This document shows positions 15,748-25,554 of a DNA stretch of 64,000 nt, in pieces. The position numbers were made by a program, and so were the translations under genes. The first letter of the stretch is position 1. Each line of letters starts with the position of its first letter. Source of the DNA: Glaciecola sp965658765 (GTDB taxonomy: Bacteria; Pseudomonadota; Gammaproteobacteria; Enterobacterales; Alteromonadaceae). The DNA is taken from contig CBFHTO010000005.1 in the NCBI GenBank assembly GCA_965658765.1, positions 1 to 64,000 on the forward strand. The letters run 5' to 3'. Under the pieces are notes generated by a model. The model was not told where the DNA came from and did not search any database. It saw nothing but the letters and a program-made list of their open reading frames with translations.

Positions 15748-18120
15748 TTATTTCCGAGAGCGACGAGTTTTGTGCTTCGAGGCCTTACTGCTTTTTTTCG
15801 CTGGCCCTGCGCGTTTTTTACCCACTCTGTTTTTCTTGTTGTCGACACTTGTCTTTTTATCAGAAGAGCTTTTTGCCGGCGCATGCTTTGCACCACCTTT
15901 GTGTGACTTGTGAGACGATTTTGACTTACTTTTGCGTTGATTTTTTTCTAAACCATCAATCATCAAGTCAATTTTTCGGTCATCTAAATTGACTGAAGCT
16001 ACTTTTACGCGCAACGGATCACCCAAGCGGAAGACTAAACCAGAGCTTTCACCAACCAGACACTGGCGTTCGTCGTCATAGCGATAATAATCGTTTTGCA
16101 AAGAAGTTATATGCACTAAACCGTCTATTTGATATTCAATCAGACGTACGAACAACCCAAAATTGGTGACAGATGCAACCACTCCATCAAACACGCTACC
16201 AACGTGATCCAACATGAATTCACACTTTAACCAATCAGCTACGTCTCTCGTTGCATCGTCTGCTCTGCGTTCAGCTGTAGAGCATTGCTCACCCAATTGC
16301 TCAATCTCTTGTTCGCTGTATAACTTGGCACCTTTACATATTTTCTTAGCGGCTTCTTTATTGATCAGGGCCTTGATGACTCTGTGGACGATAAGATCAG
16401 GATAGCGTCTGATAGGAGACGTAAAATGAGCGTAGGCGTCCAGTGCTAATCCGAAGTGCCCTATATTATTACCATCATAGATGGCTTGTTTCATTGACCT
16501 GAGCAACATGGTCTGAATCAATTCTTTGTCCAAACGATGTTCAACTTTTGCGGCAAGCTTGGCAAAGTCTTTCGGCTCTGGCTCTTTTGTAAAAGTCGTT
16601 TCGACTCCAACCTCCGACAAATAAGATAGAAAACTAGACAAACGGTCTTCATCTGGCCTGTCGTGAACTCGAAATAAAGCTTGAGCCTCATGTTTTTCTA
16701 TGAACTTAGCCGCACAGACATTGGCCATAATCATGCATTCTTCGATGATCATATGGGCGTCATTACGGACTAAGGGCACAATATTGTCGATTTTGCGCTG
16801 CGCATTAAAAATAAACTTAGTTTCTTGGCTTTCAAATTCAATTGCGCCTCGCGCTTGGCGAGAGCTTTTTAAGGCTTTATACAATGAATACAACTGCTTT
16901 AAATCAGCGACTTGAGCGGCATATCGTTGGTTTAATACTTCATCGCCTTGCAAAATTTGCCATACTTTTGTGTATGTTAAGCGAGCGTGTGAACGCATTA
17001 CAGCTTCATAAAACTGATAATCTTGAAGTTTACCCGATGAATCTATACTCATCTCGCAAACCATGCAGAGGCGGTCGACATTTGGGTTTAGAGAACATAA
17101 ACCATTAGATAATACCTCTGGCAGCATTGGGATTACTTGTTCAGGAAAATAGACTGACGTTGCTCGATTTTGCGCTTCTTGGTCAAGTGCTGTTCCAAGT
17201 TTTACATATGAACTTACGTCTGCGATCGCTACCCAAAGAGTAAAATCACCAGAATCACCGACTTTACAATGCACCGCATCATCAAAATCCCGAGCATCCT
17301 CACCGTCAATAGTTACAAGCGGTAAGTCACGTAAATCTACTCTGCCTTCTTTTGCTTCCTCTGATACTTCCTCGGTAAACTTTTCGACGTAGCGCGTAAC
17401 CGCAGCAGGCCATTCATGGGGAATATCAAAGTTGCGCAAAGCGGTTTCGATTTCCATACCCGGAGCCATATGCTCACCTAAGACTTCTGTTATTACGCCA
17501 GTAGGACTCTGGTTACGCGAAGGGCGCTGTTTGATATCTAAGACCACTACATTGCCTTGGCGTGCTCCTTTATTATCGGCTTTTGCAACGAGGAATTCGT
17601 GAGGCAATCGACCATCATCCGGTACGACCATGCCTACACCGTGTTCACTAAAATATCGACCTACGATTGGTTCTGAACGTGGTTCAACGATTTTAATGAC
17701 TTTGCATTCAATCCGCCCCTTGCGATCTGGTGCTCCTTGCACCACCTCTACGATATCACCATGTAAAACTGTTGCCATTTGATGAAAGGGAAGAAATAAG
17801 TCTTTCTCGGTATCAGAGTGTTTTAAAAAACCAAAGCCATCTCGATGCCCTATGACTCTGCCTTGTATGATTTCGTTTTGAGCTTGAACTTCGTACTTTT
17901 TCTGTCTGTTGAATAGTAACTGACCTTCTCGCTCCATCGCTCGAAGCCTTCGTTGCAAGCCTATACGTTGTTGCTCATCAGTCGCATTTAAGATTTCGCA
18001 AACCTGCATAAAGGACAAGGCTTTACCTTCCTTTTGAAAAATTGAGAGTAAATATTCTCTACTTGCTACAGGATTTTCGTATTTATTTTGTTCGCGCTTG
18101 AAATGTGGGTCAGAACTCAT
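15748..18120 (-). CDS. rnr: Ribonuclease R
   Basis: 790 residues. An N-terminal winged-helix region precedes two cold-shock RNA-binding domains and the RNB catalytic domain. The RNB domain has the acidic metal site in I-D-G-E-D-A-R-D-F-D-D-A-V and later H-F-T-S-P-I-R-R-Y-P-D-L. A C-terminal S1 domain and a strongly basic Lys/Ser-rich tail (about 720-790) follow. RNase R is a processive 3'-to-5' exonuclease that degrades structured RNA. The gene is paired with rlmB. Confidence 0.97.
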   Translation of the reverse strand: MSSDPHFKREQNKYENPVASREYLLSIFQKEGKALSFMQVCEILNATDEQQRIGLQRRLRAMEREGQLLFNRQKKYEVQAQNEIIQGRVIGHRDGFGFLKHSDTEKDLFLPFHQMATVLHGDIVEVVQGAPDRKGRIECKVIKIVEPRSEPIVGRYFSEHGVGMVVPDDGRLPHEFLVAKADNKGARQGNVVVLDIKQRPSRNQSPTGVITEVLGEHMAPGMEIETALRNFDIPHEWPAAVTRYVEKFTEEVSEEAKEGRVDLRDLPLVTIDGEDARDFDDAVHCKVGDSGDFTLWVAIADVSSYVKLGTALDQEAQNRATSVYFPEQVIPMLPEVLSNGLCSLNPNVDRLCMVCEMSIDSSGKLQDYQFYEAVMRSHARLTYTKVWQILQGDEVLNQRYAAQVADLKQLYSLYKALKSSRQARGAIEFESQETKFIFNAQRKIDNIVPLVRNDAHMIIEECMIMANVCAAKFIEKHEAQALFRVHDRPDEDRLSSFLSYLSEVGVETTFTKEPEPKDFAKLAAKVEHRLDKELIQTMLLRSMKQAIYDGNNIGHFGLALDAYAHFTSPIRRYPDLIVHRVIKALINKEAAKKICKGAKLYSEQEIEQLGEQCSTAERRADDATRDVADWLKCEFMLDHVGSVFDGVVASVTNFGLFVRLIEYQIDGLVHITSLQNDYYRYDDERQCLVGESSGLVFRLGDPLRVKVASVNLDDRKIDLMIDGLEKNQRKSKSKSSHKSHKGGAKHAPAKSSSDKKTSVDNKKNRVGKKRAGPAKKSSKASKHKTRRSRK

Positions 18121-18279
18121 AAGCAGTGACCGTTGTGGATATGTATATTTGTTTTCATAGCGTTAAGTATAAAGCATTCACGGGCTTAATGACATCGGTA
18201 TGATGAAGCCCACTGTAGCTTAATCGTAATGAATTAAATAACAACAGATAATGTGTAATGTTTCAAAATTCTTGTGTAG

Positions 18280-19464
18280 TTAAGTGCACCGTGTTCGAAC
18301 AGCACTTGCCACAAATAGTCCTTTCTGCAGAGCTTCTTCTACATTTTCCGCACTAGCAAGTGACACTCCCATTCTTCGCTTACCTTTGACTTCAGGCTTG
18401 CCAAAGATTCGTAGGTCAGTATTACTAAGACTGAGGGCTTCGGACAAATTAGAAAACTCTACATTATTTGAGTCACCTTCTACTAGAAGTGCAACAGACA
18501 CTGAAGGCAATCTAAAGCCAATATTGGGGATCGGTAAACCCAAAAAAGCTCTCACATGCAAAGCAAATTCTGATAAATCTTGCGATATTAGCGTCACCAT
18601 GCCAGTGTCGTGAGGTCGAGGTGATACCTCACTAAAAATGACCTCGTCACCTTTGACAAACAGCTCAACACCAAATATCCCCATTCCACCAAGAGCACCA
18701 GTAACTTGCTCTGCAATGGCTTGGGCTCGACTGAGCGCTAGACCAGACATTGCTTGTGGCTGCCATGACTCACGATAATCTCCATCTTCCTGGCGATGCC
18801 CAATCGGCTCACAGTAACTGACGCCGTTTGCATGCTGCACGGTTAGCAAGGTAATTTCATAATCAAAATCAACAAAGCCTTCAATAATGACTTTACCGGC
18901 ACCTGCACGCCCCCCCTCTTGCGCATATTCCCATGCATGATCAATGTCACGCTGCGCTCGAATTAGGCTTTGTCCTTTGCCTGATGAACTCATAATCGGT
19001 TTGACAATACATGGATAGCCAATCCTCGAAACCGAATTGACGAATTGTTCTTTGGTTTCTGCAAACTCATAGGATGAGGTAGGAAGTTTCAATTCTTCAG
19101 CAACAAGACGGCGAATGCCCTCTCTATTCATTGTTAGGTGGGCAGCATTTGCAGACGGTACGACTTTGACGCCCTCGGATTCAAGTTCGATAAGGGTAGA
19201 GGTTGCAATAGCTTCAATTTCGGGGACAACATAGTCAGGTTTTTCGTTTTCTACTAATTGTCTTAGCGCCTGACCATCTAACATAGAAAGTACATAACTG
19301 CGATCGGCTACTTGCATGGCGGGCGCATTTTCGTATCTGTCCAATGCGATAACCTCACAACCTAGGCGCTTTAATTCAATAGCGACTTCTTTCCCTAGCT
19401 CTCCTGAACCAAGTAACATAACTTTTATCGACGAATTCGAAAATACAGTGCCTAATTTAACCAT
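18280..19464 (-). CDS. purT: Formate-dependent GAR transformylase
   Basis: 394 residues with the PurK/PurT ATP-grasp fold. A Rossmann-like N-terminus (V-M-L-L-G-S-G-E-L-G-K-E-V-A) is followed by the ATP-grasp core (P-I-M-S-S-S-G-K-G-Q-S) and metal-binding region (E-V-S-P-R-P-H-D-T-G-M-V-T). PurT makes formyl-GAR from formate and ATP, a folate-independent third step of purine synthesis. A well-formed promoter lies just upstream with a 16-bp palindrome in its spacer, so transcriptional control is likely. Confidence 0.96.
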   Translation of the reverse strand: MVKLGTVFSNSSIKVMLLGSGELGKEVAIELKRLGCEVIALDRYENAPAMQVADRSYVLSMLDGQALRQLVENEKPDYVVPEIEAIATSTLIELESEGVKVVPSANAAHLTMNREGIRRLVAEELKLPTSSYEFAETKEQFVNSVSRIGYPCIVKPIMSSSGKGQSLIRAQRDIDHAWEYAQEGGRAGAGKVIIEGFVDFDYEITLLTVQHANGVSYCEPIGHRQEDGDYRESWQPQAMSGLALSRAQAIAEQVTGALGGMGIFGVELFVKGDEVIFSEVSPRPHDTGMVTLISQDLSEFALHVRAFLGLPIPNIGFRLPSVSVALLVEGDSNNVEFSNLSEALSLSNTDLRIFGKPEVKGKRRMGVSLASAENVEEALQKGLFVASAVRTRCT

Positions 19465-19494
19465 TACATCTGTCCTCTGCAGTATGAGTGACGC

Positions 19495-19524
19495 ATTATA
19501 ATCCTAGGCATTAATGCCTATCAA
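19495..19524 (-). promoter_or_regulatory. purT promoter with embedded palindromic operator
   Basis: On the minus strand TTGATA (19519-19524) and TATAAT (19495-19500) are 18 bp apart, and the perfect 16-bp palindrome TAGGCATTAATGCCTA (19505-19520) fills the spacer. A repressor bound there would block polymerase. The sequence does not match the E. coli PurR box, so the regulator is unknown. Confidence 0.65.
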
Positions 19525-19651
19525 ATGCATTCTAATTATCGGAAACAAGTACAGTGAAAAAGCGTACCGTCCAAGGCAAGAAAAAAGATACCTATAATTA
19601 TTGTTACTGTATATATGAAGACAAAGACCTATTGGGTGTAATATTAGAGCT

Positions 19652-20419
19652 TCACTCTACCAAAGCTTGCTTGGCGTTACGCACGGCTTTCGGATGCATG
19701 AGTTGCTCAAGCTCCTTAAGATAATAGGTTATTTGGCTATGAAGTTTTTGATCATCTGTCACTGAATTATAGAGCCACGAATAAAGATCCTCATAATCAT
19801 ATGGGCTCCCATATCCTTCTGTAAATAATTCGGCAAGTTTAATTTGCGCTTTTAAGTTACCTAAAGCAGAGGCTTCTCTAAAGAACGCGACCGCTCGTTC
19901 TTTGTCTTGTTGAACTAACTTCCCTACTTCGTGGTATCTTCCAAGTTGCTCGAGAGCTGCCGGTAACCCTTGTGATGCTGCTTCACGCATATACTCAACT
20001 CCACGAGCAGCTTGTTTGTCGACGCACACTCCCCAGGCAAGCATATCACCCCACAAAAATTGATAACTCGGAACACGCATAACTTCTGCTCTTGCTTCTA
20101 TATCTTTAACTAGCTGGCAACGATCTTCTTGCACTCGCTCAAGGTGTTTGTTGTCGTTAATAAGTTGAATTAATTCATCTTGCGAATAAAGTTGAACCGC
20201 CTCTAGCAGCTCACCTTCAAAAATAATTCCATCGGATAATTCATTTTCAGCATTTAAAAAATCATTTTTGGGGTCAGGCATCATAGGGTCAGTTTGCACA
20301 CTGGGGTCTGCAAGCGATGGATTTGTTTCGGATTGCTGAGCGTGCACCGACGACGTCACTCCGTCAAAGAGTAAACATAAGCTTAAAACAATAAGGCTTG
20401 CGAGTTTTGTCGATTTCAA
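19652..20419 (-). CDS. motX: Sodium-driven flagellar motor protein MotX
   Basis: 255 residues with a signal peptide (about 1-27), a variable acidic linker, and then the conserved MotX body. This includes Y-S-Q-D-E-L-I-x-L-I-N, Q-L-V-x-D-I-E-A-R-A, Y-Q-F-L-W-G-D-M-L-A-W-G-V-C-V and Sel1-like repeats (about 135-215) with Q-Q-D-K-E-R-A. In Vibrio and relatives, MotX with MotY forms the T ring that anchors the PomA/PomB stator around the polar flagellar motor. Two conserved Cys residues flank the G-V-C region. No other flagellar gene is in the window, which is normal for motX. Confidence 0.88.
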   Translation of the reverse strand: MKSTKLASLIVLSLCLLFDGVTSSVHAQQSETNPSLADPSVQTDPMMPDPKNDFLNAENELSDGIIFEGELLEAVQLYSQDELIQLINDNKHLERVQEDRCQLVKDIEARAEVMRVPSYQFLWGDMLAWGVCVDKQAARGVEYMREAASQGLPAALEQLGRYHEVGKLVQQDKERAVAFFREASALGNLKAQIKLAELFTEGYGSPYDYEDLYSWLYNSVTDDQKLHSQITYYLKELEQLMHPKAVRNAKQALVE

Positions 20420-20978
20420 ATTGACCTCTTTAACTTAACTACTGCGCATTACATAAAAATCATGATTCGATAAAAGCGTGTTTCTAAAAATCGAGCATTC
20501 AAATTAATACCCATTAAAAGAAGACCATTATCAATGATTTGTTTGACAGTTCTTGTCTTCTTTCTTGTGCAAACTTACCTTAAGCATAATTATACTGGAT
20601 TTTATTGTGCTTTATTTATGAAAAACACCACATAGGTATACGACAATTCATATCAAATACTGATACCTTATTGTGTGCACAACGTGTAAATACACTCGCT
20701 CAATATGCTAGATTATCGGCAGTAATTAAAAAAAGTGAAATGCATTTACCCATTAGCTGAGTGACTAAGCATTTCGTCAAAATACGACTTCTTTTATTTA
20801 TATTTGTCTTTGGAGTAATCAACTCGAAAGGCAAAGCAGTATAAGCCTACAACATTTACAAAAACATAAGAGTTGGCAAGGCAGTTAGGGACTAAATTTA
20901 GTATATTACGACCCTTGTTGCCCCTTATATATTGACCTTTATATAACCGTCGTTTTTAAACCAATAAAAAGTGAAGTA
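20420..20978. other. Long intergenic region between motX and ubiD
   Basis: This 559-bp divergent, A/T-rich region has no credible coding sequence. On the minus strand, GCCGATAA (20713-20720) matches the sigma-28 (FliA) -10 element exactly. The expected -35 (TAAA 15 bp upstream) is poor (TTCA), and the site is about 300 bp from motX. In Vibrio, motX is a FliA-class late gene, so this is a weak candidate promoter. The rest holds no structure I can name; ubiD has no obvious promoter close to its start. Confidence 0.35.
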
Positions 20979-22454
20979 ATGAAATACAAAGACTTGAGAG
21001 ACTTTATTCAAAAACTTGAAGAAAAAGGCCAGTTAAAGCGCATTTCTATTGAGATAGATACCGATTTGGAAATGACGGAAATCGCAGACCGCACATTGCG
21101 AGCAGGTGGTCCAGCCATTCTTTTCGAGAACCCCAAAGGACATTCTATTCCCGTTCTTGCTAATTTATTCGGTACTCCGGAGCGTGTTGCTTTAGGCATG
21201 GGGCAAGAATCGGTGGAAGCCTTAAGAGAAGTTGGTAAACTTTTAGCGTTTCTGAAAGAACCTGAACCACCTAAAGGCCTTAAAGATTTGGTGAGCAAAA
21301 TTCCGGTTTTTAAGCAAGTATTGAACATGCCAGCCAAAGTCATCAAAAAGGCGCCTTGTCAGCAAAATATAATTTCTGGTGATGACGTTGATTTAAATAA
21401 GCTGCCAATTCAAAGATGTTGGCCAGGCGATGCTGCACCGCTCATCACGTGGGGCTTGACTGTTACGAGAGGACCTCACAAAAAACGTCAAAACCTTGGA
21501 ATTTACCGTCAACAGCTTATCTCAAAAAATAAAATTATAATGCGATGGTTATCTCATAGAGGGGGAGCTCTGGACTTTAGGGAGTGGTGTCAAACACACC
21601 CCGGAGAACCTTATCCAGTATCTGTGGCATTAGGTGCTGATCCAGCCACAATACTTGGTGCAGTTACGCCAGTGCCGGACACCTTATCTGAATATGCTTT
21701 TGCTGGCTTACTTAGAGGGGATAAAACAGAGGTCGTAAAATCTATTTCTAATGAACTACAAGTGCCTGCAAGCGCCGAAATTGTGCTTGAGGGCTACATC
21801 GCGCAAGATGAAACAGCCCCCGAAGGCCCATATGGCGATCATACAGGCTACTACAATGAAGTAGACGACTTTCCTGTGATGACCGTTACCCATATCACTC
21901 ATCGGGATAATCCAATTTATCACTCTACGTATACAGGTCGTCCACCCGATGAACCAGCTATATTGGGGGTGGCACTAAATGAAGTATTCGTCCCGATTTT
22001 GCAAAAGCAGTTTCCAGAGATCGTTGATTTTTATCTTCCTCCCGAAGGTTGCTCTTATCGTTTAGCCGTGGTGACGATGAAAAAACAATATCCTGGACAC
22101 GCTAAACGCGTAATGATGGGGGTATGGTCATTTCTCAGGCAATTCATGTACACTAAATTTGTGATAATATGTGACGACGACGTGAACGCTAGGGATTGGA
22201 ATGACGTTATATGGGCGATTACTACGAGAATGGATCCATCAAGAGACACCACACTGATTGATAGTACGCCAATAGATTATTTAGACTTTGCTTCTCCTGT
22301 CTCTGGTCTTGGTTCAAAAATGGGCTTAGATGCAACCAATAAAATGCCAGGCGAAACAGACAGAGAGTGGGGAACGCCAATTGTTATGGATGAATCGGTA
22401 AAACAAAAAGTAGATGATATCTGGGACGAACTCGCACTTTTTGACAAAGAGTAA
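20979..22454 (+). CDS. ubiD: 4-hydroxy-3-octaprenylbenzoate decarboxylase UbiD
   Basis: 491 residues, the usual UbiD length. It begins M-K-Y-K-D-L-R-D-F-I and has the prenyl-FMN/metal-binding signatures (I-T-W-G-L-T-V-T-R-G, N-L-G-I-Y-R-Q-Q) and the catalytic-region E-G-P-Y-G-D-H-T-G-Y-Y. It uses prenylated FMN, made by UbiX elsewhere, to decarboxylate the ubiquinone precursor. It is followed after 23 bp by a flavin reductase gene, the standard ubiD-fre arrangement of marine Gammaproteobacteria. Confidence 0.96.
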   Translation: MKYKDLRDFIQKLEEKGQLKRISIEIDTDLEMTEIADRTLRAGGPAILFENPKGHSIPVLANLFGTPERVALGMGQESVEALREVGKLLAFLKEPEPPKGLKDLVSKIPVFKQVLNMPAKVIKKAPCQQNIISGDDVDLNKLPIQRCWPGDAAPLITWGLTVTRGPHKKRQNLGIYRQQLISKNKIIMRWLSHRGGALDFREWCQTHPGEPYPVSVALGADPATILGAVTPVPDTLSEYAFAGLLRGDKTEVVKSISNELQVPASAEIVLEGYIAQDETAPEGPYGDHTGYYNEVDDFPVMTVTHITHRDNPIYHSTYTGRPPDEPAILGVALNEVFVPILQKQFPEIVDFYLPPEGCSYRLAVVTMKKQYPGHAKRVMMGVWSFLRQFMYTKFVIICDDDVNARDWNDVIWAITTRMDPSRDTTLIDSTPIDYLDFASPVSGLGSKMGLDATNKMPGETDREWGTPIVMDESVKQKVDDIWDELALFDKE

Positions 22455-22477
22455 TTCATAAAACTTCTAGGAATAGC

Positions 22478-23173
22478 ATGACATTAATTACAGCCAAAGT
22501 TGTGAGCATAGATGCACTCACACCTTTTGTTTCGCGTATCATTTTAGACGCGGGTGAACCTATAAACTTCAAAGCCGGACAATACATGCAAGCGGTTATG
22601 GGGGATGACGATAAGCGTCCATTCAGCATTGCAAATGCACCAGATGGCACAAGTAAACTTGAACTGCATATTGGGGCCGCGCCTTCTAATCCATATGCTT
22701 TCGAAGTCATAAGTAAAGCACAAGACACGGGCAAACTCGACATAGAGGTAGGTTTAGGCAATGCGTTTCGCCGTGATGGGGAACGACCTATGATCCTGAT
22801 AACTGGCGGGACTGGCTACTCCTACACTAAGAGCATACTACTTGACAGTCTAAAGACACAGCCACAACGGTCTGTAACACTGTATTGGGGAGCGAAGAAA
22901 TATGAGGACTTGTATGAGCTAACGCTGCTACAAGCACTAACGGGAACACATGAAAACTTTAAAGTTGTGCCCGTTTTAGAGCAAGCAGATGCTGTGTTTA
23001 CGGGGCATACGGGTCTTGTGCATGAGATTGTAATGGCGCAAAACGATAATCTGAGCCAGTTTGATGTTTATGCGGCCGGTCGATTCGAGATGATTGCCAA
23101 AATCAAAGAAGATTTTACAGCAAAAAACTTACCATTAGAGCAACTGTATGGCGACGCACTAGATTTTATATGA
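22478..23173 (+). CDS. fre: NAD(P)H-flavin reductase
   Basis: 231 residues of the ferredoxin-reductase fold: FAD/flavin-binding part with R-P-F-S-I-A-N-A-P near residue 47 and NAD(P)-binding part with L-I-T-G-G-T-G-Y-S-Y near 106. Fre reduces free flavins for enzymes such as UbiX/UbiD-linked and other flavin-dependent reactions. It directly follows ubiD and is probably co-transcribed. Confidence 0.9.
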   Translation: MTLITAKVVSIDALTPFVSRIILDAGEPINFKAGQYMQAVMGDDDKRPFSIANAPDGTSKLELHIGAAPSNPYAFEVISKAQDTGKLDIEVGLGNAFRRDGERPMILITGGTGYSYTKSILLDSLKTQPQRSVTLYWGAKKYEDLYELTLLQALTGTHENFKVVPVLEQADAVFTGHTGLVHEIVMAQNDNLSQFDVYAAGRFEMIAKIKEDFTAKNLPLEQLYGDALDFI

Positions 23174-23211
23174 TCTTGTGTATTTAAAATAATAATAAAT
23201 AAGAGGTTCCA

Positions 23212-24615
23212 ATGCGATTACGCCAATTTATTTTAACCTTAAGTGTTTTATTAGTCGCTTCGAATGTGGCGGCGCATTCCGAAGCGAATTCTAAGAAAAG
23301 TGCCTCTGATATTGATTCGCAGCAGCGCGTAGCTTTATTTAATATTGCTGCTGCCACTGCTCCCGAGAGAATCGAAGCTGATATTTCTAAATTAGTGAGT
23401 TTTGGGACACGACATACTTTGTCTGAAACTGAATCTGATACGCGAGGCATTGGCGCGGCAAGACGTTGGATCAAATCTGAGTTTGAGAAAATCTCTGCAG
23501 ATTGCGGTGGTTGTTTAGAAGTGTTTTTTCAATCACGCACCATTGAAGGGGAGCGCAGAATACCCGACGCAACAGAAGTTGTCAGTGTAATAGCGATACA
23601 ACGGGGGAGCAGTGACCCAAACCGCTTCGTACTCATGAGCGGGGATATCGACTCACGTGTATCAGATGTCATGGATTTCACCAGTGATTCTCCAGGCGCC
23701 AATGACAATGCTTCTGGCGTAGCTGGAACATTAGAAGCGGCTCGCATACTCTCAAAATACAAGTTCAATGGAAGCATTGTCTATGCGGCACTCGCGGGAG
23801 AGGAACAAGGCTTGTTTGGTGGGAAGATATTAGCGGAACATGCAATCGATAAAGACTGGCGTTTAAAAGCGGTTCTTAACAACGACATGATAGGAAATAT
23901 CGAAGGCATCAATGGCGTTATAAACAATACAACTGCACGGATATTTGCAGAAGGCACCCGTGTTACTGAAACAGAACAAGAAGCTAGGTATCGCCGTTTT
24001 ACCGGTGGCGAAGTAGATTCGCCTAGTCGGAATTTAGCGCGCTATATCGACAAGATCGCTGACGACTACATTGAAAACCTCGACACTATGGTGGTCTATC
24101 GTCTGGATAGATTCCGCCGAGGCGGCCACCACCGACCTTTTAATGATCTTGGTTTCCCTGGCGTTAGGATCATGGAAACAAACGAACATTACGATCGACA
24201 ACATCAAGATTTAAGAACTGAAAATGGTATTAAATACGGAGACACTATTGATGGAGTAAACTTTGAGTATGCAGCAAAACTCACTAGTTTAAATGCGGTT
24301 GCCTTAGCGTCTATGAGTTGGGCACCGAGCCCACCTAGTGATGTGAAAATTGAAGGTGCTGTTCAAGCTTCGACTACGCTTAAGTGGTCGCCCCTAGACG
24401 GTGCACAAAATCCGCAGCTAGCAGGATACAAGATCTATTGGCGATACACAGACGCCCCCCAATGGCAATTCAGTCGTTATGTAGGCAAAGTGAATGAATT
24501 CACCCTGGAGAATGTCGTCATCGACAACTATTTTTTTGGCGTAGCTAGCATAAATGAACAAGGGATTGAAAGTCCAGTCGTCTTTCCTGGCGCAGCGGGT
24601 TCTTTTGGAAAATAA
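23212..24615 (+). CDS. Secreted M28-family metallopeptidase with FN3 domain
   Basis: 467 residues: signal peptide (1-21), M28 aminopeptidase domain (about 50-370) and a C-terminal fibronectin type III-like domain (about 380-460). Metal-site segments are G-A-N-D-N-A-S-G, A-G-E-E-Q-G and N-N-D-M-I-G-N, with a late His in H-Y-D-R-Q-H. The first ligand, normally the His of H-x-D, is Asp here (S-G-D-I-D-S-R). Either Asp serves as ligand in this subgroup or activity is altered. Probably an exported exopeptidase; the substrate is unknown. Confidence 0.82.
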   Translation: MRLRQFILTLSVLLVASNVAAHSEANSKKSASDIDSQQRVALFNIAAATAPERIEADISKLVSFGTRHTLSETESDTRGIGAARRWIKSEFEKISADCGGCLEVFFQSRTIEGERRIPDATEVVSVIAIQRGSSDPNRFVLMSGDIDSRVSDVMDFTSDSPGANDNASGVAGTLEAARILSKYKFNGSIVYAALAGEEQGLFGGKILAEHAIDKDWRLKAVLNNDMIGNIEGINGVINNTTARIFAEGTRVTETEQEARYRRFTGGEVDSPSRNLARYIDKIADDYIENLDTMVVYRLDRFRRGGHHRPFNDLGFPGVRIMETNEHYDRQHQDLRTENGIKYGDTIDGVNFEYAAKLTSLNAVALASMSWAPSPPSDVKIEGAVQASTTLKWSPLDGAQNPQLAGYKIYWRYTDAPQWQFSRYVGKVNEFTLENVVIDNYFFGVASINEQGIESPVVFPGAAGSFGK

Positions 24616-24684
24616 GTCGAAAAAACAATCCATTTCATGCCTTGTAACGTTATATAAGACAGTAGATTTTATTTGAGGCAAGGC

Positions 24685-25479
24685 ATGAAAAACTCTGTGC
24701 TAGTGTGTGCACTTTTGACTATTTTCTCGAGTGTTTTAGTTTTTGGGTTTAGCACATTTGCTAACGCGCAAATTCCCTTGGTGGGCAACAAAGTCGCCAC
24801 CCTAATAGATGTTGACGGCAATCCAGCTAGGGCAATTGATTTAGTCAAAGCAGCGCTTCAAGAAGAAGACATAAGCATAGTCGCTACTACTCAAGCGTGG
24901 TCTGGCAGTGGATTAAGAAACGGTAAATTCGTGGGATACATCGACCACTATTCCCTAAACGATTATCGAGGTGACTATCTCTTTTCACAACCTTACGCGA
25001 CTATCCCTCTGCACATTGCTTCTACTAATCCAAAAGCGCAAAGCCTTACCCGTTTAGATAAAATTTATCGAGAACGCTTGGGCATTGAAAATCGTTTCGC
25101 TAATACCGACCAATTAAGAGCAGAGCGTTCTGTAAAATGGGCAAGATCACCAGATTTTTTCGGAAACATACAACAGCTAGCGGGCCGGCGAGTCGAATAT
25201 ATTATGGCTGACAAATATATGCTTTCTGAGTTTAATAAAATGTTGCTGAAAGTGGACGAAGAGCCTTTGTATATTTCAGATAAAACAATTTATGAAGTCA
25301 CATTGCAACTTGCAATAAAAAGCAATCAAGCAAACGCCCAAGGCATTATCGATAAGTTTAATGCTCGTATAAAAGAGATGAGAGATAATGGAACGCACTC
25401 ATCTATTTATGAGCCCGCTTTGGATAAAACTACTCTTTTAGACGAGACGCTTTACGAAGATATTGTAAGACGCTGGTAA
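24685..25479 (+). CDS. Periplasmic solute-binding-like protein
   Basis: About 264 residues from the ATG at 24685, which has GAGG 6 nt upstream; an in-frame TTG at 24673 is less likely. A signal peptide ends near A-N-A-Q. The rest has features of a family-3 (PBP2) binding fold: substrate-site region W-S-G-S-G-L-R-N-G-K-F-V-G-Y-I-D-H-Y, then F-S-Q-P-Y-A-T-I-P. No transport or sensor gene is adjacent. It may be a stand-alone binding or chemotaxis co-receptor protein. Confidence 0.65.
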   Translation: MKNSVLVCALLTIFSSVLVFGFSTFANAQIPLVGNKVATLIDVDGNPARAIDLVKAALQEEDISIVATTQAWSGSGLRNGKFVGYIDHYSLNDYRGDYLFSQPYATIPLHIASTNPKAQSLTRLDKIYRERLGIENRFANTDQLRAERSVKWARSPDFFGNIQQLAGRRVEYIMADKYMLSEFNKMLLKVDEEPLYISDKTIYEVTLQLAIKSNQANAQGIIDKFNARIKEMRDNGTHSSIYEPALDKTTLLDETLYEDIVRRW

Positions 25480-25554
25480 GTCTTGAAAGAATTTTCCGCA
25501 TCTGTAGGTCTTGTACTTTAAACCATTACAATATTTATTGAGACCACTTTGCGA

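Noticed and set aside
18180..18230. GGGCTT...AAGCCC inverted repeat as the purT terminator
   Set aside because: The loop is long (about 18 nt), the stem is only 6 bp and no T run follows on the minus strand.
24685..25479. Second solute-binding protein as part of an ABC transporter
   Set aside because: No permease or ATP-binding gene is adjacent; the neighbours are a peptidase and a thioredoxin-like protein.
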